Position numbers and translations under genes: made by a program. DNA of 64,000 nucleotides from Gallibacterium trehalosifermentans (GTDB lineage: Bacteria; Pseudomonadota; Gammaproteobacteria; Enterobacterales; Pasteurellaceae): the NCBI RefSeq assembly GCF_042433055.1, contig NZ_JBHLWB010000004.1, positions 178,458 through 242,457 on the forward strand, given 5' to 3'. Below are positions 61,417-64,000 of the stretch, one piece after another. The first letter of the stretch is position 1. Every line of letters begins with the position of its first letter. The notes beneath the pieces were generated by a model, which was not told the origin of the DNA, made no database searches, and saw nothing but the letters and a program-made list of their open reading frames with translations.

Positions 61417-62082
61417 TTATTTATGATTAAAGTAGCGGACAAGTTGATCGCCAATTGTTTGGATAACTTGTACCATAATAACGAGAATCACGATGGTTGC
61501 GATCAAAATTTCAGGTACATAAGTTTGGTAACCATATTGAATACCAACATAACCTAGACCACCGCCACCAACCGTACCTGCCATTGCAGAGTAGTTTACT
61601 AAAGCCACTAATGTGATGGTAATTGCATTAATAATACTTGGTAATGCTTCAGGTAATAAAAATTTGGTAATAATTTGGAAGTTACTTGCACCCATTGCTC
61701 TTGCAGCTTCTGTTAAACCAGATGGAATTTCCATTAATGCGCCTTCTACCAAACGAGCGACAAAAGGAATGGCTGAAATGGTTAAAGGTACAATCGCAGC
61801 AGTAGTGCCAATAAATGTGCCAAGAATGAGCATAGTGAATGGAATAATCGCTACAAGTAAAATAACAAAAGGAACAGAACGTCCAACATTCACAATAGCA
61901 CTAAGTATCGTATTTAAACTTCTATTTTCTTTAATTTGCCCTTTTTTAGTAATAAATAGCACCACACCCAAAGGAATACCAAATAAAGCAGCGAAAAAGC
62001 CAGAAGCAAACACCATATAAAGTGTTTCTAATGTTGCATTACCAATCAACGTCCAAACCTGAGGAGTTAACACATCAAACAT
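61417..62082 (-). CDS. metI: D-methionine ABC transporter permease MetI
   Basis: Membrane-spanning permease of MetNIQ. The 221-aa protein has about five transmembrane helices and the BPD_transp_1 signature with the EAA-loop motif EAARAMGASNFQII. Other landmarks are ATLETLYMVFASG, VNVGRSVPFVILLV, FVARLVEGALMEIPSGL and YSAMAGTVGGGGLGYVG. Length matches E. coli MetI (217 aa). ATG 62082 overlaps the end of metN by 8 bases and has GAGG nine bases upstream; the longer frame to 62106 is rejected. Confidence 0.97.
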   Translation of the reverse strand: MFDVLTPQVWTLIGNATLETLYMVFASGFFAALFGIPLGVVLFITKKGQIKENRSLNTILSAIVNVGRSVPFVILLVAIIPFTMLILGTFIGTTAAIVPLTISAIPFVARLVEGALMEIPSGLTEAARAMGASNFQIITKFLLPEALPSIINAITITLVALVNYSAMAGTVGGGGLGYVGIQYGYQTYVPEILIATIVILVIMVQVIQTIGDQLVRYFNHK

Positions 62083-63109
62083 AACCAAGTACCTCAACAC
62101 GCACATTGTGTTCCATTAAATAAATTTTTGCTTGAGTAATAGCATCTTCATCACCTTCCACTTCAGCGATAACAAAACCAAATTTTACGCCACCAGCATA
62201 GTCAATTTGTGATGTTAAAATGCTTAAATCAATACCAAATTTTTTCGAAGCAAGGGAAAGTAATGGCGCATCAACAGAACGCCCAGTAAATTCAAATTTA
62301 ATTAATGGATAAGATTTAGCATTCCGAGGTGATTCACTGAGTTGAGCTATATATTCATCAGGCAAGTTGATATGAAATGTTGATCGAATAAAATCTTGTG
62401 CTAATTGTGTTTTTGGATTAGAAAAAATTTCACTAACCGAGCCTTGTTCAACTAAACAACCTTTATCAATAATGGCAACATGATCACAAATTTGTTTTAC
62501 CACGTCCATTTCGTGAGTAATTAACAGAATAGTAATACCGAGATTACGATTAATTTCTTTCAATAATTTGAGAATAGATTGGGTTGTTGCAGGATCTAAT
62601 GCACTTGTTGCTTCATCACATAATAATACTTTTGGATCGCTTGCTAATGCACGAGCAATGGCAACACGTTGCTTTTGTCCACCAGATAGATTGCTTGGAT
62701 AAGCATCTTTTTTATCTGCTAATCCAATCATTTCTAGTAATGTATTGACTTTTTCTTTGATTTTATTTTTCGGTGTACCATTTAATTCTAAAGGTAATGC
62801 GATATTACCGAAAACCGTACGGCAACTTAATAAATTAAAATGTTGGAAAATCATACCAATCTGACGACGAGCTTGTACCAGTTCAGATTGAGAAAGCTGC
62901 ATTAGATTTTTGCCATCGACAATGACATCGCCACTTGTTGGGCGTTCTAAAAGATTAACACAGCGAATTAGCGTACTTTTACCAGCACCAGATGCACCAA
63001 TAACACCAACAATTTTACCTTTTGGTATTTGCAAAGAAACATTATCCAATGCGGTCAACTGTCGACCGTTGACTTGGAAAGTTTTATAGATATTTTCTAA
63101 TTTGATCAT
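62075..63109 (-). CDS. metN: D-methionine ABC transporter ATPase MetN
   Basis: Drives methionine import. The 344-aa protein has Walker A GASGAGKSTLIR, Q-loop, the signature LSGGQKQRVAIARAL, Walker B VLLCDEATSALD and H-loop (LLITHEMDVV), then a C-terminal NIL/ACT-like domain (about 265-344, ISIDA-type core near FEFTGRSVDAPLLSL) that senses methionine and inhibits the ATPase. Length equals E. coli MetN (343 aa). It is first of the operon, controlled by the MetJ boxes and promoter upstream (63145-63176). It overlaps metI. Confidence 0.97.
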   Translation of the reverse strand: MIKLENIYKTFQVNGRQLTALDNVSLQIPKGKIVGVIGASGAGKSTLIRCVNLLERPTSGDVIVDGKNLMQLSQSELVQARRQIGMIFQHFNLLSCRTVFGNIALPLELNGTPKNKIKEKVNTLLEMIGLADKKDAYPSNLSGGQKQRVAIARALASDPKVLLCDEATSALDPATTQSILKLLKEINRNLGITILLITHEMDVVKQICDHVAIIDKGCLVEQGSVSEIFSNPKTQLAQDFIRSTFHINLPDEYIAQLSESPRNAKSYPLIKFEFTGRSVDAPLLSLASKKFGIDLSILTSQIDYAGGVKFGFVIAEVEGDEDAITQAKIYLMEHNVRVEVLGYV

Positions 63110-63144
63110 TTTGACTTAATTAAGTGAATAAAAGAAAATTATTC

Positions 63145-63176
63145 AGTATTTTAGACGTCTAGATAGCTATGTCAAT
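63145..63176 (-). promoter_or_regulatory. MetJ operator: tandem met boxes upstream of metN
   Basis: The 8-bp met-box consensus is AGACGTCT. A perfect copy lies at 63153-63160, an abutting 5-of-8 match AGATAGCT at 63161-63168, and weaker ones flank them at 63145-63152 (AGTATTTT) and 63169-63176. Adjacent boxes are how MetJ dimers bind cooperatively. They cover the spacer and -10 of the metN promoter, fitting repression by MetJ-SAM. Confidence 0.88.
63148..63175 (-). promoter_or_regulatory. metN promoter
   Basis: On the minus strand a perfect -35 TTGACA (63170-63175) is followed by a 16-base spacer and TAAAAT (63148-63153). The perfect met box lies between and over the -10. The start point would be about 30 bases before the metN ATG. 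Confidence 0.8.
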
Positions 63177-63316
63177 AAGTTTTTATAAAGTTTAGCTATT
63201 AGAATTTAAAATGCAGTTTGTGCTAAGTTATTGATTGATAGATAAGGGAAGTAGTTTACTTATATTAGAGATGAAATCATAATGCTATAAAAATAAAAAA
63301 TGGAGTAGAGATAGAA

Positions 63317-63886
63317 ATGAAAAAAGCCGTTTTTTTAGATCGTGATGGGACATTAAATATTGATCATGGTTATGTTCACACTATTGATCAATTTCAATTT
63401 ATTGATGGGAGCATTGAAGCGTTAAAAGCACTCCAAGAAATGGACTATGCTTTAGTATTAGTAACTAACCAATCAGGTATTGCAAGAGGTTATTTTACAG
63501 AAGAACAATTTAATCAACTAACAGAATGGGTGGATTGGTCATTAGAAGATCGAGGCGTACATCTAGATGGTATCTATTATTGTCCACATTACCCTGAGGG
63601 TATTGGAGAATATCGACAAGAATGTAATTGTCGTAAGCCAAAAGGAGGAATGTTACTTGAAGCAATTAACGATTTAAATATTGATGCAAAACAATCTATC
63701 ATGATTGGTGATAAATTAGATGATGTATTAGCGGGCAGAGCTGTAGGGGTCGGCTGTACTGTTCTAGTTAGAACAGGAAAACCGATTTCAACAGAGATAG
63801 AAAAAGAGGCTAATTATGTGATTGATTCTATTGCTGATCTTCCTGAATTAGTACGTCAAATTCATTCTTCTAAGTTTAAAAAATAA
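63317..63886 (+). CDS. gmhB: D-glycero-beta-D-manno-heptose-1,7-bisphosphate 7-phosphatase
   Basis: Second phosphatase step of ADP-heptose synthesis for the LPS core. The 189-aa HAD-family protein has the nucleophile motif FLDRDGTLN (D8, D10), LVTNQSGIARGYF, the zinc loop CPHYPEGIGEYRQECNC and the K motif RKPKGGM, then MIGDKLDDVLAG. The zinc loop and fold are shared with the phosphatase half of HisB at the left end of the window. It lies between the divergent metNIQ operon and an rRNA promoter, the usual E. coli/Pasteurellaceae neighbourhood (metNIQ-gmhB-rrn). Start ATG has GGAG 10 bases upstream. Confidence 0.97.
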   Translation: MKKAVFLDRDGTLNIDHGYVHTIDQFQFIDGSIEALKALQEMDYALVLVTNQSGIARGYFTEEQFNQLTEWVDWSLEDRGVHLDGIYYCPHYPEGIGEYRQECNCRKPKGGMLLEAINDLNIDAKQSIMIGDKLDDVLAGRAVGVGCTVLVRTGKPISTEIEKEANYVIDSIADLPELVRQIHSSKFKK

Positions 63887-63889
63887 ACG

Positions 63890-63943
63890 GTTGAAAATTT
63901 TTTATAAAAAACCACTTGCAAGATGTCATGAAATCACTATAAT
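63890..63943 (+). promoter_or_regulatory. rRNA-operon P1 promoter with UP-element
   Basis: TTGCAA (63916-63921), a 16-base spacer and TATAAT (63938-63943), the exact 16-base spacing used by rrn P1 promoters. An A+T-rich block at about 63895-63910 (AAATTTTTTATAAAAAA) matches an UP element, and a G+C-rich discriminator (GCAGCACCGC) follows the -10. The initiation point would be near 63950. The 16S rRNA gene itself is outside the window. Confidence 0.85.
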
Positions 63944-63953
63944 GCAGCACCGC

Positions 63954-64000
63954 AACGACGCTGAAGTGTGAAGTTAAGAAGAAGCGTCGTTTTTTGTTCT
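63954..64000 (+). ncRNA. 5' leader of an rRNA operon (boxB-like stem and start of boxA), truncated by the window edge
   Basis: AACGACGCT (63954-63962) pairs with AGCGTCGTT (63983-63991) around a 20-base loop, giving a 9-bp stem at the start of the transcript. It is followed by TTTTGTTCT at the window edge, the beginning of a boxA-like antitermination word (TGTTCT of the TGCTCTTTAACA consensus). The T-run after the stem could look like a terminator, but the rrn promoter and boxA position argue for an antitermination leader. Confidence 0.65.

Noticed and set aside
63983..64000. Intrinsic terminator downstream of gmhB
   Set aside because: The stem lies about 10 bases after a predicted rrn start site and runs into a boxA-like word, so it is better read as the rRNA leader.
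1..64000. CRISPR arrays, tRNA genes and insertion sequences
   Set aside because: No regularly spaced repeats, no cloverleaf-like sequence and no transposase frame were found in the gaps when read on both strands by eye; a dedicated tRNA and IS scan would be the decisive check.

Overview
The window is a stretch of Gammaproteobacterial chromosome that I assign to the family Pasteurellaceae. The evidence is gene content and order: dapF-yigA-xerC-yigB, rpsB-tsf-pyrH-frr-dxr-uppS-cdsA-rseP-bamA-skp-lpxD-fabZ-lpxA-lpxB-rnhB, yejM/yejL/ndpA, and metNIQ-gmhB-rrn. A+T-rich coding and rare matches to Haemophilus/Actinobacillus DNA-uptake words also fit. The genus cannot be fixed from the sequence alone. 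No CRISPR array, intact insertion sequence, prophage, toxin island or tRNA gene was seen, so this is almost entirely core genome.

Layout. 0-1.45 kb: 3' end of hisB and a truncated DUF1016 (YhcG-type nuclease) gene, richer in G+C than what follows. 1.45-12.7 kb: gabD, an orphan hpaC-like flavin reductase, an SbmA/YddA-type ABC exporter, the YidE transporter, dsbD, the yciC-yciB-yciA-yciI cluster and the dicarboxylate antiporter dcuB. 12.8-16.7 kb: the dapF operon (minus strand) and tdk. 16.7-17.1 kb: a 350-base non-coding stretch with nested inverted repeats. 17.1-21.7 kb: ybgI-cca-ygiM and pit with its DUF47/PhoU-like partner. 21.9-24.3 kb: ygiF-radA.

24.3-39.3 kb is the long plus-strand translation, isoprenoid, phospholipid and envelope cluster. 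It covers ribosomal protein S2 and EF-Ts, UMP kinase, ribosome recycling, MEP and undecaprenyl pathway enzymes, CDP-diacylglycerol synthase, the site-2 protease, outer-membrane assembly (BamA, Skp) and lipid A synthesis (LpxD, FabZ, LpxA, LpxB). It continues into dsbC, recJ, a DsbA-like protein, mtnN and glnE. Then come hldD-waaF (LPS inner core), a membrane-anchored metallophosphoesterase, yhiN, yejM/yejL (LPS homeostasis), ndpA, bamE, rpmE, priA, ftsN, fabR and oxyR, a DUF2251 protein with a free-methionine sulfoxide reductase, the MetJ-regulated metNIQ importer, gmhB, and finally an rRNA-operon promoter and leader at the right edge.

Functional themes are envelope biogenesis (lipid A, LPS core, BAM complex, FtsN, YejM), periplasmic thiol chemistry (DsbD, DsbC, a DsbA-like protein) and sulfur-amino-acid/redox handling (MetNIQ, fRMsr, OxyR, MtnN). 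I found no convincing new multi-gene system. The items most worth a second look are the compositional junction at about 1.45 kb with its truncated nuclease gene and perfect hairpin, the structured palindromic element at 16.8-17.0 kb, a tRNA nucleotidyltransferase whose HD domain has lost its metal ligands, a MetQ without a lipobox, a DsbC without the second disulfide, and the S2, L31 and rrn leader structures.
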